From the NCBI GenBank assembly GCA_035582835.1, contig JAYKAV010002031.1:628007-692006 (forward strand): a stretch of DNA of 64,000 nucleotides, written 5' to 3'. This document shows positions 1 to 13,120 of this stretch, in pieces. Both the position numbers and the translations under genes were made by a program. The notes under the pieces are model-generated. The model did not search any database. It worked only from the letters and a program-made list of their open reading frames with translations, and was not told the DNA's origin. Each line of letters opens with the position of its first letter. Position 1 is the first letter of the stretch. Source of the DNA: Phoebastria nigripes. Lineage: Eukaryota > Chordata > Aves > Procellariiformes > Diomedeidae.

Positions 1-1410
1 GTACTGCATTGATAAAAACGCAACTAACTCCCCCTTACTTCACAATGGTGCAATTAACTACTTCATTCAAGTACCAGACTGCACTTAGAAAAACAAAAGG
101 AAACATCTGAAGCATGGTCACACAAAGCAACACACACACAAAGTATTTTCATCTACAGATTAAGGCTTCCCTCTTCCGAAAGAATACAGATTCCACAAGT
201 GCTTTTCAATTCCTTACTTAGATTCAGTGTCCTTCTCAATTCCCACCCACATAAATTTCTGTAAAAGGACTCTTCTTCAAAACAAGTTGATTGGTCAACC
301 AGGAAAAATGCCAATCATGCAAAACATTTAACAGGTTCCCTCACATTACCGACTACACGTATTTACCACACTCACTATTACAAACTTCAAGTAGTTAACG
401 ACATTGTTGCCATACATACTTTTGTAAACATCTATATAGAAAAGTGTACTATGTTGGTAAGGAGAAATATCTTCTCACTGTTGTTACAAAAAAAAAAAAA
501 AAATCAAATTCATAAGGAAGCTGAAGTTCTGTTTCCTCCAAGAAAATGTTCTGTTTTGACAAGTTCTGCACAATTTGCTATTAAGTTATCAGTTTGGGGC
601 AAAGAAAGCAGAAAAATATAGTAGTCAAAGTTCTTCCTTTCAATTTTACATATAATAAGCCTGGATTTTTGTCCTAACTACTTTTGGCTCTGACTACTAT
701 CACTCAGGAATTTATCCAAGACTCAGAGAATTCTGTCCTGAAACAGCCCACATGCAAATGAAGAGTTAGACTTAATCACACATTTATCACACTGTACCAG
801 TCTGGTTCTCCCATGCCACCAACCTTTCCATGTTGATTAAACAAGTAAAGATGTTTAATATGACGAACAGTTTAAGGCTTCGTAATTGTTCACTGCTTCC
901 CTCCAACACTAGTTGCTTTTTATTTGATTGTATTAACATTTAAGTTTTATAGCATTTCTGGTAGTTGTTTTAAGAAACAACATACTGCTGCAATACAAGT
1001 CTCTCAGATTCTCAAGTGCTAACATACTCAGACCCTGAATATGTTTTCAATATTGTCACATAGGAGTATTTTATTGGTTATACATAGGCTTTATACATAT
1101 GCCACAGGCTTCCATGTTACACTTTTCTCAGCATGAATAGTATTCCACATAACAAAATAGATATTGCTTAAAAAAGGGAAAAGAAGTACCAATTAATTCT
1201 GATTAGTGTCAAAAAGAATACAAGAATGCTTGGTAGCCAGGAAAAAAAGGCAAATGAAGTGTTAGGAGTCAGTAGGAAAGGAATAGAGAACACAACAGAA
1301 AACATTATTATCATATCATATGAACAGTACAGTACCAATAGTACATCTACACCATAATACTGTGCAGTTCTGTTCCCCTCAACTCCCCAAAACCAAGTAT
1401 AATATTTTTT

Positions 1411-1928
1411 TAAATGTTCAGAGAAGGACCATAAAAGATGATCAAAGATATGAAAGCACTTCCACATGAGAAACAACTGAGGAGGCTTGAGTTGTTCAGT
1501 CTGTAAAAGACAGAAAGAAGTCACAGAGGTCTACAAGGTCTGCAAATGATGGAGAAAGGAGGAGGAGATATGAAGTGTTTATGGTTTACTCCCATCTAAG
1601 CCAGAGCCACTATGTGAAACTAGCAGGAGCCAGTTTCAACAATAAAATTAAGAAGTTCTACAAGTGATAGAATTCCCTGCCAAAGGACACTGGAAACTCA
1701 AAAATGGTTTCAGTGGGACACTGAAAAAATACTATAGAAGAGATCCACTGCAAGTTTCTCGACAGAGAAGCCAGAGCAGGAATTCCCTGAGCTGCAAATA
1801 TCTGGAAGCTAGGAAGGTGGAAAAGAGGACCAAGCGTCTGCTTTATTCCAACCTTCCCTGAAGCACGTACTTGTGGCCACTCTCGAATGCAAATTACTGG
1901 GCTAAACAGACCACTGAATGGACAACCA
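1411..1928 (+). mobile_element. Degraded CR1 LINE 3' fragment
   Basis: The stretch reads as a diverged copy of the 3' part of a CR1-type non-LTR retrotransposon in plus orientation. Recognisable landmarks in order are the block around 1466-1500 (gagaaacaactgaggaggct, then ttgttcagtctg), the 'gaggtctacaa' block near 1530, 'gaattccctgccaaaggaca' near 1670, and the end block 'ggccactctcgaatgcaa' with 'tactgggctaaacagaccac' near 1874-1913, equivalent to the usual CR1 'tactgggctagatggacca'. The open frame at 1664-1861 is a by-product of this relic, not a gene. Points to a bird or other sauropsid. Confidence 0.78.
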
Positions 1929-2261
1929 GTTCAGCATTCTCTAGATGAGCACCCTCATTCGATTAATGAAAATCTCAATATAATTCAATCCAGCCACTTC
2001 TATGTTCTAAAGAATGAACACTTTCTAACACAGAAGCTTAAAATGTGAGCATTGGCACTATGTAATCAATCTCAGTGACAGACAAATGCTGTCCAAATGT
2101 ATGGGTTCAGCCAAGCGCTAGAGGTCTGCTCCAACTAATGTATTAGAAGAAAAGTGTTTGGGTTCTCTTTATTCTAGCATGCTTCCTTGTCATATAACTG
2201 GAGTATTGTTTTGTATATGTTTTCAAAAAAACATTCAACTCATCATTAGTACTGCCACGGA

Positions 2262-2352
2262 GGGTTGGTGGGGGCTTTTTTGTTTTGGGTTTTTGGGGGG
2301 TTGGTGTTTTGGTTTTTTGGGGTTTTTTTTGGTTGTTTTTTTTTTTTTTTTT
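2262..2352 (+). repeat. G/T-rich low-complexity tract with poly-T
   Basis: Runs of G (3-6) alternate with runs of T and end in an uninterrupted poly-T. The G runs could in principle form a quadruplex on the plus strand. Two open frames crossing it (one per strand) are low-complexity artefacts. Confidence 0.8.
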
Positions 2353-5300
2353 AAATGTACATATACTAGAGGCATGTTACTTAAAACTGACTTGAAATTA
2401 CAATCCAGGGTACCACTTGCAAACATGCTGCCTCCTCTTTCTCTCCTGCCACCTCTCCATCTGTTCCTATGAAACAAAGTATCAGTTACTTATAGGCTCT
2501 CAGACAACTCACACATACAAAAAAAAAAAAAAAAAATTGAAAAGATATGTGGACCTCTACCCTCATTTTCCTACCTGCAGATCTGTTTATTATACAAACC
2601 TTGGAAAATAAGCAATGAATATTATGCATATCTGTATTGTTTTCCAACTAAGTGAAATAAAGAGGGNTGTTGCTTACAATAAACAGACTTTTTTAAAACA
2701 GTTATTTAGCAACACTTGTAAAGATGTTTCTAATATTCCTGTTTTCAATAAAAGTGAGGCTTAATTTGACATTAACACTCGATGGATTCAGCCCCACTCC
2801 TGCAGCACAGAAGGGGCAGAAATCTCTCTACAAGTATAGAGACAGAATAGCCAGCTCATATGCTACTCCTTCTGCAGTCCAGCATTCTCCACCCCATGGA
2901 CCAGGGCCAGCTGGCACAAACCAAAGTAACATTTGCTCTGGGCTAGCTGAGACTGGACACAAGACTGGCCAGCCAGCTCAGACCCTGGGAACCATGATTG
3001 GCTCCCTACCAGTTCTTCCACCAAATGAATCCTAGTGTAGGAGAACTCCTGTGACCTAATAGTAATGCTATGTACTGATTAACAGGAAAAGGACAATGGA
3101 AAAATAGTGCTAGTTTCCACAATACCCCTCGCTGACTTTCCTTCAAGAAATTGGAATGGAAAAAGATTTTTTTAAAAAGCATTTTAAATGCATTTATTTC
3201 AATATCCTACATAAAGTTAGTTATCACAACTACCTTATCACCCAGGAAACATTAGGATGGGCAGACTGTTTCATTTAATACCTATTTCAATATAAGTAGC
3301 ATACAACAGCTCCTCTTTTAGCCTTTCACCTGTAGAAAAGGGAGGGTGTTCCCCACCTATAACAATTTATTGGTGTTTACCTTAACTATGGTAGTAATTC
3401 CTTCATTCACAGCAAAGGAATCCTAAGGAGTTTCTTCCACCAAACAATGTAATTAACAATCTGTTGTCTCAGCAAAGAAGCAGCAGCAGAGAATTCAGGG
3501 CACCTGTAGAATAAAGATAGTCCTTACAGGCTAGCTCTTGCTAAGAATCTCTGGAAAGCTGGCACTGGCATGACTCAGATGTGACCTGATCTGAACCTGA
3601 AGTCTTTCTTTCCAGTGGTTCTCAGCCTACCACTTAAGTATTTGGATTCATTCTATTTTAAAAAAACAGCCCCAACACACTGCCAGTTTGGAACATTCAT
3701 TAGTGGAACATAACACATTATAGAAATATTTTCCTAACAGTAAAGATACTCTACAGTTTTATACTGAAGACTGATAGGCTCATCTAGAGTTGTACCACTA
3801 CATCAGTCATGTTCCATAATTAAGGAACAGACAGAAGTCATGTCTGCAAGTTATTTTTTCTTCTTGCAAAAGTATTAGACTTTTTCTGACATAATTAAAA
3901 AGCTATCAGTAAACAGAAAAGCTGAGAGAAAAAATCTGAATAAACATGATACCCATCATAGTTATGGGTCACATGTAAGATGGGGAAGGGTGAAGGGTAG
4001 GTGGAAGATGCCTGCACAATCCCTATCCACACACTACTTGGTTTTTTTTTTTCCCTGTAATAATGACAGAAATTAATAGTTTCCAGTAGAAAATAAACTA
4101 TTTTCTCAGTCTTGATGAAGAGAGGAACTGCAAAACAAATAAATCCACTTGGAAAGCAACTTAGCTACATTGTATTGTTTTTAATTGCTGTTATAGTCAA
4201 ACAAGATGAAGGTTATTAATGCATTACCAAATAAGGAACTGCGCACGTTTTTGCTGTGGACATGTGATCACACTGTTCTTACATAAGCAAAAGGAGATGG
4301 TCACACTAGATGCTTTTTCCAGAGTGTGCTCGTCAAAATCCCACCCAGCTGCTCCGATTCACACAGCTAGTTTTACATGCAAGGCTGAAAACACACACAC
4401 TGAACCGTTGTATAAAGACAGGAATTTGATGAGATGTCAGAACAACTCTGTTTAACCTGAAAGGAGAACGTATGTCAGCATACCTAAACTCACTTGATTT
4501 AAGTTGAAACAGTAAGAATGTACTTCTGTTCACCTACAGAAGACAGAAATACAGGCAGCCCTACTTATATTTATCAGAATCTGCTGTAATAGAAGTCAAA
4601 ATAGTTACTCATTAGTCTTTCAAATGTTTCAACCACATCCCACAGCTCAAATCAGGTTTCTTAGTTGGTTTTTTTCGCCCCTTAGTCAACCTAGAAGTTT
4701 TGGGAAAAGAATATGGAAGGGGGGAGTTTGACAGACCTACGTTGCAGCTAATCTCTTAAATGACTTTATTCCTCTAGATTAAATGGTGCTAGGTAAAGAA
4801 GGTACAACATGGAAAGATGAACAATTAAACAGAAAAATGTCTAGGTGTTCTAAAGCAATCGTGTTTTAAAGCAATAGCAAATTTCAGCATCTATTCTACT
4901 AACAGACTATAGAAATTCTATAGTTTTGTGAAAATTTTCCCTCAAACTCATAATAAAAGTTCAAACTTCGCATGGTAGCAAGTCCTAGAAACACATTTCA
5001 CTGTAGAAAGTGACATATTTTCTTTTCAATCTTTTCTCTGTCCCTTCTGAAAAAATGCAGTACAAAGAATAGTGATGAATTAGACGACACCTGCAAATAA
5101 AATTTATCATTTCCATGACTATTGAATGAAAACATTACACAGAATCAGTTCACTCTTAGGACATAATCCTAACAGACAACAACCTGTACAAAGGAAGTAA
5201 AAGATCTCCTCTTTATATTCTCTGCAGAAAATACCAATCCATAGTCAAAAGGTTTACAGGTGTATGGTTTTTTGTTTGTTTAAGCTAAACTTATGGAACC

Positions 5301-8300
5301 TCCTGTTTTCTTGCTCTTCAGATCAAGTCATATCATGACATCCACATCACTGATTTTTTGAGTGATATCTGAGATTAACCCAGCAACATTCATCCCTTGC
5401 CAAGTCTATGCAGCATTGTTACTGAGGGCTCATTTTTAAATACAACTGGGCTTTTGATGATTACACCAAGATACTTTTAATCACCAATAGATACCGAAGT
5501 GGCAGTTAGACTACAGCTTTCTCTAAGGTGCCTCTGGATATTGATTTAAAGAAACAATATCCTTACACATTCACAAACTTCACTGCAAACATTTATTTTT
5601 CCCAAAACATGCATGTAACCCTTACAATAAGTTTAAGAGGATTTTCAGTTTAGATAAGCCTGTCATAATCATGGTTTTATAGACTGAAGGGATTAGTCAT
5701 TTAGAGCTTCCAAAGCATCTCTTCCATTTTTCCTTCCTCACCCTCAGAAGAGATTTACCTTTCTATGCTTTTTTTTTTTTTTTTTTAATTGACTCTGTGA
5801 TATATGCACAATTTGGTTAAAAATAAGGTGCTCTGACTCACAAATTAACAAATAAAGATGTTAGCTGTAATTAAACAGTATCAGAAAGAATACTACTAGG
5901 GATCAGGTCTATGTAATAGGGAACTACACCAATCCCTTTAAGGTAATCAAGCTTTTCCCACTTTGAGATAAGAATTCTGAACATTACTTCCTTAATTCAA
6001 CAAAGTATGTATTTACACACTTATTAACAGGACTTGAATGCACATTCTTCAGTGCTCTGCCAATAGAGGAATACAGTAGACACTTCTATCCCCTACAGCT
6101 ACTATTGCAATAATTACTTGTTCTCCCTTTAGAAGTCCCTCAGTCCCCATCTCTGCCCTTCTTAACCCTCATTCATATGCAACTTCCATGCCTAGCTCCA
6201 TCAACCAATTTATTTCAAACAAGGCCTTTCACACTTTTTCTCCCCCATCTGGGAGGAGTTTTGCAGCTGCTAACAGCAAACAAATTCTCTGGGCTCTCGA
6301 AACTTTCCTTCCCATGACATCCACACAGAAACATCCAACCCCCTTGAACAAGTAGGACACTGAAGATTGATGACCACATTATCATGCTGACTAATATTAT
6401 CCAGCTGCCTTTTTGCACTACATTCATTTTATATGGTGATTCACTGTCTCACTGCATACTTTGTTGTATTTAAGGAAGTGCACGTTCTCCAATTTATCCT
6501 TCTGTATTTGTGACACACCTAAGGCAACGGTGGCCTAATGCAATTTGATAGCCTTCTGTAAGCTAGTCAAAATTTCAGAAGTCATGTTAATCTTTTACTG
6601 CTCAACTGTCCTCAATCCCAGAATCAAACTTGCAGGTATACCTCAACAGAAACCCTGGGGCAAAGGCCCCTTCTTCCCTTTTAAGTTTTACTATTAAATT
6701 TCCTTTCAGCAGCTTCAACCCACTTCTAGCTTTAAATCAAATACATATGAAATAAGATTCACAAGAGTAAACATGTGCAAGACAAGTGCTCTAAAGAATC
6801 TACAATATTTACACAGCTTTTCTTCAAATACTTAATACAGTAAAACATTTTTGCTAAGAAAGCAGCATGACTAAAGGTAAGCCAAAAACCCCAAAGATTT
6901 GGGGTTTTTTGAAGCTCGCTATATAAAAGTTGGTACATAGGGTACTAGATACGGGCTTAGGGAGCAAATTCACTCTTGCCCTTCCCCCAGAAGCTAAGAG
7001 GAAAGATGTGTTATCATCACTGACTGAAGGCAGATGTGACAGCAGCTGCAGCAGAGCAGGCTGCCCTTCCTCTTCAACACTCCNATTCCCTCCCACAAAT
7101 ACTTTTTCCAACCCCCTCCAATTCCTCAGTAGCAACCCATGCCTCTGCATTTGTCTGAAATGAAGCATAATAGGATTATTTGCTGACTAGGAAGGCACAG
7201 CTGGCCATCACTTGGATCATCCTGGGTAGGTGAATTCTGCACAGTAATCTTACTATTTCAGTCCCAAAAACTTCCTCTTGACCCTCATCTCTCTCAAAAG
7301 AGAACTTAACTATGAGTATTGTATAGATTTTGTAGACAGTTTAAGTTATGCTTTAATATTACCATTTTTCCACCAATACATTCTCTTTCAGATCCAAATT
7401 GTGGATCTGAAATTTGTAATTACTACTTTGGTGCCCGTGTAATAAATATGAAAGCTCATGACAGATCAACAGTTGTTTGGATATAGAGCACATGCTGAAT
7501 CTTCTCTCAGTAGTTACATAAGGGAGTTTTCTACTGACAATGTTGCAGATCCTGGACACCCTTAGCCAGTGCAGGAGCACCAGCTGACAGGATCTGAATC
7601 AGTTGATCTAAATCTCCCAAAGTGATGAAATCATCAGAAACCAATTGCAAATTTTCCCACACCAGCAATGACTTGCAGAAAGCATAGCCAGCAGATGTAA
7701 AGCTATCACAATGGTTATCCTTCTCCGATAGTTAGAGACTGTAATTACTTTTCCTATATAAGTGTTTAGTGTACTGAGGCAAAGCTAAACAAAACACGAT
7801 ACCCAGAGAGTTTGCAGAGGCAACTTTATAAGAAATGTAATCCTTTAGTTTATGACCCTGTGAGAGGTCTCCTTACCTGTACTAGCAAACCACTTCTTTC
7901 AGGACTGCCTTACCCTTTGGTCTGGTCACCACAGATCAAAGTTGAAGTCAATTGTTAAAGGGAAAAAAACCCCAAACAACCCAACAACAGAACAGAACTC
8001 AATGCAAGCACGCACTGAAGTGTCCTAGCTTATGCAGAGGACTTGGGTCAGTTCCACACTTTTACATCTACGCTTTTGCAAAGCCTGAACTAGCTAATTT
8101 AGAAATACCTTTTGGTAGAAGTAAGGAATCCTTCATACACACAATATTTGATTTAAAAAAAAAAAAAAAAACAGAAATGTGGTTTGTTTGTGGTTTTTTC
8201 CCAGAACTCGCCATTACTTACATCTGTGACAATCCACACCATACATAAAAAGTTTTCTGACTTGTCAGAGTTTTCAGTTGAACTAGTTGTTTCTCAGTAA

Positions 8301-10189
8301 TTACATCTACCAGAATGTTCTAGTTGTTGTTGTTTTCAGTAATCATCAGACTATGGCCTGAAAACCATGAGAGATGTCATTATCTAGTAAGTTTAGTTAA
8401 GGGAGACACCTTCCTCCAATCTCCAAAAGAAATACTGAAAGACATTTTAAAACTCCATATTCTCTGTTACCTTTTAAGTTGTCTACTATCTAATTATTAA
8501 AATTCTGAAAGTGGTAGAAGATTTCTCTACTATACATCCTTTAGTAAGAATGAGTTACTGTAGAACTGAGGCTTATTTTACACAGTAAAACAAAAGTTCT
8601 GTTTCTCTAGCAGCACAGTGCAAATATTTGCTTACCAATCTACTACATTTAATTTCTTAGAAGGCAGATTTGAGAAAACAGGCAATGAGTAATTTTTGCA
8701 AGTGAGAAAGCAGAATAACCCGGCATATGCTGCTGTAACAAGTCAGCAAAGCATTTGAAAGAATACTGCAGTTAGCACTGTTAAGGGGTTGAATCCTCAC
8801 CCTGCTCCATTAAGAGATTAAGGAGAAGGAATTAATCCCATAGGGATAATTTTCTCAACAGAAGTATCATTTAATAAGGGGAAATGGAGATAGAGTGCTT
8901 AAGAGACAGGGGTTTCTGGCAGACAGGTTCTAAGTGCCATCACGGGAAATACTGATAGAAGCAACTCTTTTAACTGTTGATAAAGGTCACTAGATCAACT
9001 TAGAAATGGTGAAAATAAGGGCATAATATTTATACAGTATATAATATTTAAGATCTTACTCCCCTGTAATTTGCTAAATTTCATGTTCTAACTATCTGAA
9101 AGGCCTAAGAAATACAGTGACTTCAAGAATTTAGAATATATATGATTTCTCAACCTTCCAAGTACCTCATCTTTCAAATGAAGTGTCACCTCAAACAGTA
9201 GTAAAAAGCTGATAAAAATTCCAAAATTAACATTCACTTATCATTAGTTGTTTATGAATGCAACCAGAACACTTACAGTACCAGACAAGAGTGTTTTAAT
9301 TAGTCCAAGGCATTATAACTGCTTAAAAATATCACCATTGTTATATAGCTACTGGCTTGTCTCACAGAACTTAGCAAAGAATCATTATCCCATTTCGTAA
9401 CAATAAAAAGCAAAGTACATAGATGCTCCACATCCTCTAATAAGTGAAGAGCCATAAAAGACATACCCAGTATTAGCTTCAATGCATCATAGTCAACTAT
9501 TCAACTTATTTATTTGCATAGCATGGCTGGTATACATAGCCAAATTCTCAATAACAAAGGAAATAAAAAAATAGTTCAAGGTCAAATTATTGTTTACAAA
9601 TAGCAAAGAGTCAAGCACAAAAATGAAGTTCCCACTTTCCAAACCTATTTTTGCTTCCCCCCCTCCCCCAGTTAACACAGCTACATTAATGGAAATTATA
9701 CACTAATTCTTCTGAACAGGCTTTTTCAGCAGAAGTACCTCAGCAGCAAGTTTCACCTAGCTCTAATTATACACTGTAATCTGCTTAAAAGCATGTAGGT
9801 ATTTTAATTTTGTGGAACACATTAATCTTAAAACCCTTTTGAGCTATACTACTTCAAAAGTTTTATAGAAAGAAAAAAATCTAGCACACGTTTTCAGCTT
9901 CCTTTGGTGGAGTTATCTGGACTGGAGATGCAGGATAATCTGACCTCAGCAGCAGCACTGTGTCTTAAGGTCTACTAAAATGATCCCATTTATAAACAGC
10001 CAGAACTGAAGGGACCAATGAGAAACCAGGAACTTCTTAAGGCAGCGTGGAACTACAAGGCTAGCCAAAAGAGAAGACAGCAAGACGCATTTTCTTATAC
10101 GACTTCAACAGAGTTGCTCCCTCCCTGCATATAGCCCAAAACTAGGCAAAGTCCAAAACAACAGTTCCTTAATTAAAAGTACTGACAAC

Positions 10190-10240
10190 AGAGAAACACA
10201 GACTCATTTAGGTTGGAAGAGACCTCCCACACTTCAGTTT
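10190..10240 (-). mobile_element. Short CR1 3'-end fragment, reversed
   Basis: The sequence 'cacagactcatttaggttgg' followed by 'aagagacctcc' matches the reverse complement of the CR1 3' end (the familiar 'aatcatagaatggtttgggttggaaggacc' type of run). Only about 50 bases are recognisable. Confidence 0.5.
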
Positions 10241-11311
10241 AAAAGTACATATGTTTTAAAAAAAAAGCATGATATTTATGTAATCCAGGAGCCCATGAAG
10301 AAGCTACAGTTCGATGCATATAAATAAATACTAAAAAATTGCAAAGCATCCCCTCTGAACAATACAGAAAGCAGTTGTACAGCTTAGTTCCCCTTCAATA
10401 TTATCTAGTCTCTACGGCTATGATAGCTAAGTAGATATTCTATGACCTTATCTAGATGTGAAGCCTTTGCAACACCGTCATCCATATTCAGCATGACAGT
10501 TCATTCCCCCCCAGGTCACAAGACCTAAACAGGGCCCAGATTAAAGCATTACTAGCTCCAGTTTTTCATTAAAGCTTGTGCTTGCGCAGCCAAGAAAAAA
10601 TCCCCCCAATTGTAAAAACTGTACAATAGCAGTGATCATTTTCAACTAAAAAATAAACAATCGTGGACGCTGCAGGAGGAGGCAAGTGAAGCTCCCTGGA
10701 AGGTGAAAGGAAAAAGCCTGCCCCGTTTCGCGGGGCAGTGGAACAGCCGAAAAGCCGTTCAAAACAAGGGACACGACGGGCAGAGCGCCGCCAGGAGCGC
10801 GGCGGAGGGGACAGGCCGGCTCTGCCCCCTCGCCTCAACGGCTCTGCCTCTCCGCGGGGCTCGGGAACAAGCCTGACGAGACGCCCCTCGCCCCTCCAGC
10901 TACCGCAAAGCCTGCGCCACTAGACGCCAAGGCTTCTCCCCTGGAAACGGAGCTTGTATTATTTTCCCTAGCTGTCCCGCGTCACACGGCGGGCACACTG
11001 ACAGCGCCAGGCGGCCGCGCCGCGTGAGGCACCGCGGCACGACATTGCGAGGAGCCCCTCCACAGGGCACCGCCGCGCTAAAGCGGGAAAAAGGCCCGGC
11101 TCCCCCCTCCGCTCAGGGCTTAGGACAGCACCGCTGCTACCCCCACCGCCCGGTCCTCAGCCAGCCCGGGAACCCGTCGGGAAGGAACAGAGCCACCAGA
11201 GCGCCAAACGCCTCCCCAGGCGCAGTCTAACGCGGGCAGGCGGCCAAGCCGCAACCTCAGCGCTGCCGGTCGCCCGCAGGCCCCCTTCCATTACCTCCCT
11301 CACGCACTCAC

Positions 11312-11480
11312 CTAACTGACGCCGCCTCAGACGCCCCCCGGGCCAACCTCGCTCCCGGCAGCCTCCGCACCTCAGGCGCGGCTCCCACTCGCGCACCCAC
11401 GGCTCGAAACCAAACCACGCGAGATCTGCCCAGCACCCGCCCGCATCGCCTCGAGCGCAGCGCAGCGCTGCGCTGCACCT
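11312..11480 (-). other. DNAJB4: Candidate DNAJB4 noncoding first exon
   Basis: On the minus strand the sequence reads CAGTTAG|GTGAGTGCG, a strong splice donor whose last exon base is 11,312. A second, weaker donor (GGGAG|GTAATG) lies about 16 bases further on. The exon sits in the shared CpG island, opposite in direction to FUBP1. I identify it as exon 1 of DNAJB4 only by conserved gene order. The upstream limit is a guess, and no J-domain coding is visible. Confidence 0.45.
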
Positions 11481-11786
11481 CCCCTCGCACCACGTGACGC
11501 TCCCAGACCTATCACCGGGTGTCTCTAACCGCTCGTGCTACTATGGAAACATCGCGAGCTCGCTGCCCCCTGACCGCCCCTCCCCCCCGCCGAAGGGCAC
11601 CCCCCGCAGGCCCCCCTCCCCCACCCCTCCCACCCCAGCAGCGGGGCCGGGTGAAACGCCGCGAGGTTTCTTCGTCGTTCTCCGGCAGCCCTATGAAATC
11701 TCGCCCGAGGTCTCGCGAGGTTATGCTGCTTTCCCTCCCCCCTCCCCGAGCACGATGCCGCGCAGGAATGTGAAAGGCTCCCGCCC

Positions 11787-11797
11787 GCCGCCATTTT
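11787..11797 (+). promoter_or_regulatory. YY1-like site just upstream of FUBP1 ATG
   Basis: GCCGCCATTTT matches the YY1 core (CCGCCATnTT) often found around the start sites of housekeeping genes, 53 bases before the FUBP1 ATG. The FUBP1 transcript therefore probably starts close by, leaving a short 5'UTR. Confidence 0.5.
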
Positions 11798-11849
11798 CTT
11801 TCTTTCTTGGCAGGCAGCGAGTGGGGCAGGAAGCGGTGGCTGAGCGAGT

Positions 11850-11963
11850 ATGGCGGACTATTCCACGGTGCCCCCTCCTGCTTCGGGCGCGCCCGGGGGA
11901 GGCGGCGGTGGAGGTGGAGGAGTGAACGATGCCTTTAAAGACGCGCTGCAGAGGGCTAGGCAG
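11850..11963 (+). CDS. FUBP1: FUBP1 coding exon 1
   Basis: Residues 1-38, beginning [10 protein letters not shown], then nine glycines and [14 protein letters not shown]. The ATG has G at +4 and follows the CpG-island promoter. The donor is CAG|GTGCGT, phase 0. The second half starts the N-box helix that binds PUF60/FIR. Confidence 0.97.
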
Positions 11964-13087
11964 GTGCGTGTGTGTAACGTGGCTCTGCCAAATCAATGGG
12001 CCCTCGGGTCCCGGGGCCTGGAGGCAGCTGCTGACCAGGCCGCGGCGCCTGAGTCGCGGGAGGAGTTAGCGGGCTGCGCCCTGACGACACTCGGCTCTGG
12101 GGAGGCCTGAGGAGGGGGCCCCTCCGCCAGTATGTGTCTGTGGGGTGGGGAGCTTTGTCCCGTCCCCTCACTCCCCTCCGCGCACGCCGTGGCGAGCGCC
12201 CGCCCGCCCGCCCTCCTCGGGCGGTGAAAGGTTTTTCCAGTCAGTCGCCGGCTCCCTCCGCTCCGCCATTGCCCGCTGGCAGACGGGGGGCCCGCAGTGC
12301 CCCGGCTCGGCCCGAAGTGATCCGCGCCATCGCGGGGCGGCGGGGGTGAGGGGCGCGGCGCTGCGGGGTCCCTGCTGCCGGCCTGCGGGGAGGCAAAATC
12401 TCGGCCGGCGACTGGCGGCGCCCCGCGTTATCGGGAGCCCGGCGCCTTGCCGGGCCGCTCGGGCGGCGGAGGGGCAGGAGGGAGGGCGGCTCCGCTGCGC
12501 GGCCCGTATTGTGTTCCCCGAGGCGCCCTCGGTGCCCGCTAACCTGTTCAGACCGGTTGGGAAGTGCTGCGGCCTGCGGAGCGAAGGCGGCGACGGCTGT
12601 CTTTTCGGAAGTTCTTTATCCCGAAGTTTTTTTTTGTAGCTTTTGCACCACGGGCGATGTTTTCCTTGTTTCTCGGGCAAAATTTTCGCCTCGTCTGGCA
12701 GTAACCCGTCGCGGTTTTGGCAATATTTGAAGACCCGGTGTAGTCGGGACTACTAAGGTTTGAAATGGTTTCAGTGGTCAGGCCCTCTGTGAGATACCGC
12801 AGTGCTTCGTGAAGAATAGGTAGAAAAGGAAAAGCCCCTTTTAGAAAAAAGTTTCTGGTGTTTGAAGGGCAGGGGTTTTTTCTTTCAACCGATGAAGAAA
12901 ATATAGGAAGCTTTGCTTTTGAAGGATAAGCACAAGTCTCCTTGAAGACATTAAAAAATAACATTTTTGTGAGCAGAACTGTTTCTGGTGGCAGCCTTCT
13001 ATTTACTTGTTTGGGGTCATTTTAATATGCATTGTCTAAATCGCTTAAAATCGTTTAGAAGACCTGGAATAAATGAGGGCTGACTGA

Positions 13088-13120
<33 letters not shown>

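Larger units (their letters stand above)
1..11311 (-). other. DNAJB4: Probable DNAJB4 first intron, no coding exon visible
   Basis: No frame on either strand in this 11.3-kb stretch resembles a protein I know; in particular there is no J-domain (HPD motif) and no DNAJ C-terminal domain. It lies to the left of a strong minus-strand splice donor in the FUBP1 CpG island. In mammals DNAJB4 starts head-to-head with FUBP1 and has a long first intron, so the simplest reading is that this is that intron and the coding exons lie beyond the left edge. It holds one CR1 relic, several poly-A/T tracts and ordinary AT-rich sequence. The intron assignment is inference from gene order. Confidence 0.55.
10680..12620. 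promoter_or_regulatory. CpG-island bidirectional promoter, DNAJB4/FUBP1
   Basis: GC-rich, CpG-dense block covering the FUBP1 start codon and, about 0.5 kb to its left, a minus-strand splice donor. Visible sites: an E-box CACGTGAC at 11,491-11,498; a TCTCGCGAG core at 11,711-11,719, one base off the TCTCGCGAGA element found in many CpG-island and divergent promoters; and a YY1-like GCCGCCATTTT at 11,787-11,797 just before the FUBP1 coding start. No TATA box was seen. The short open frames here on both strands are GC-rich shadows. Head-to-head DNAJB4/FUBP1 promoters are known in mammals; exact start sites cannot be set from sequence alone. Confidence 0.85.

Noticed and set aside
1664..1861. 65-codon plus-strand open frame.
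   Set aside because: Lies inside the degraded CR1 fragment.
12145..12680. Open frames of 164-170 codons on both strands after FUBP1 exon 1.
   Set aside because: They lie in the GC-rich start of FUBP1 intron 1; low complexity, opposite-strand overlap and no similarity to known proteins.
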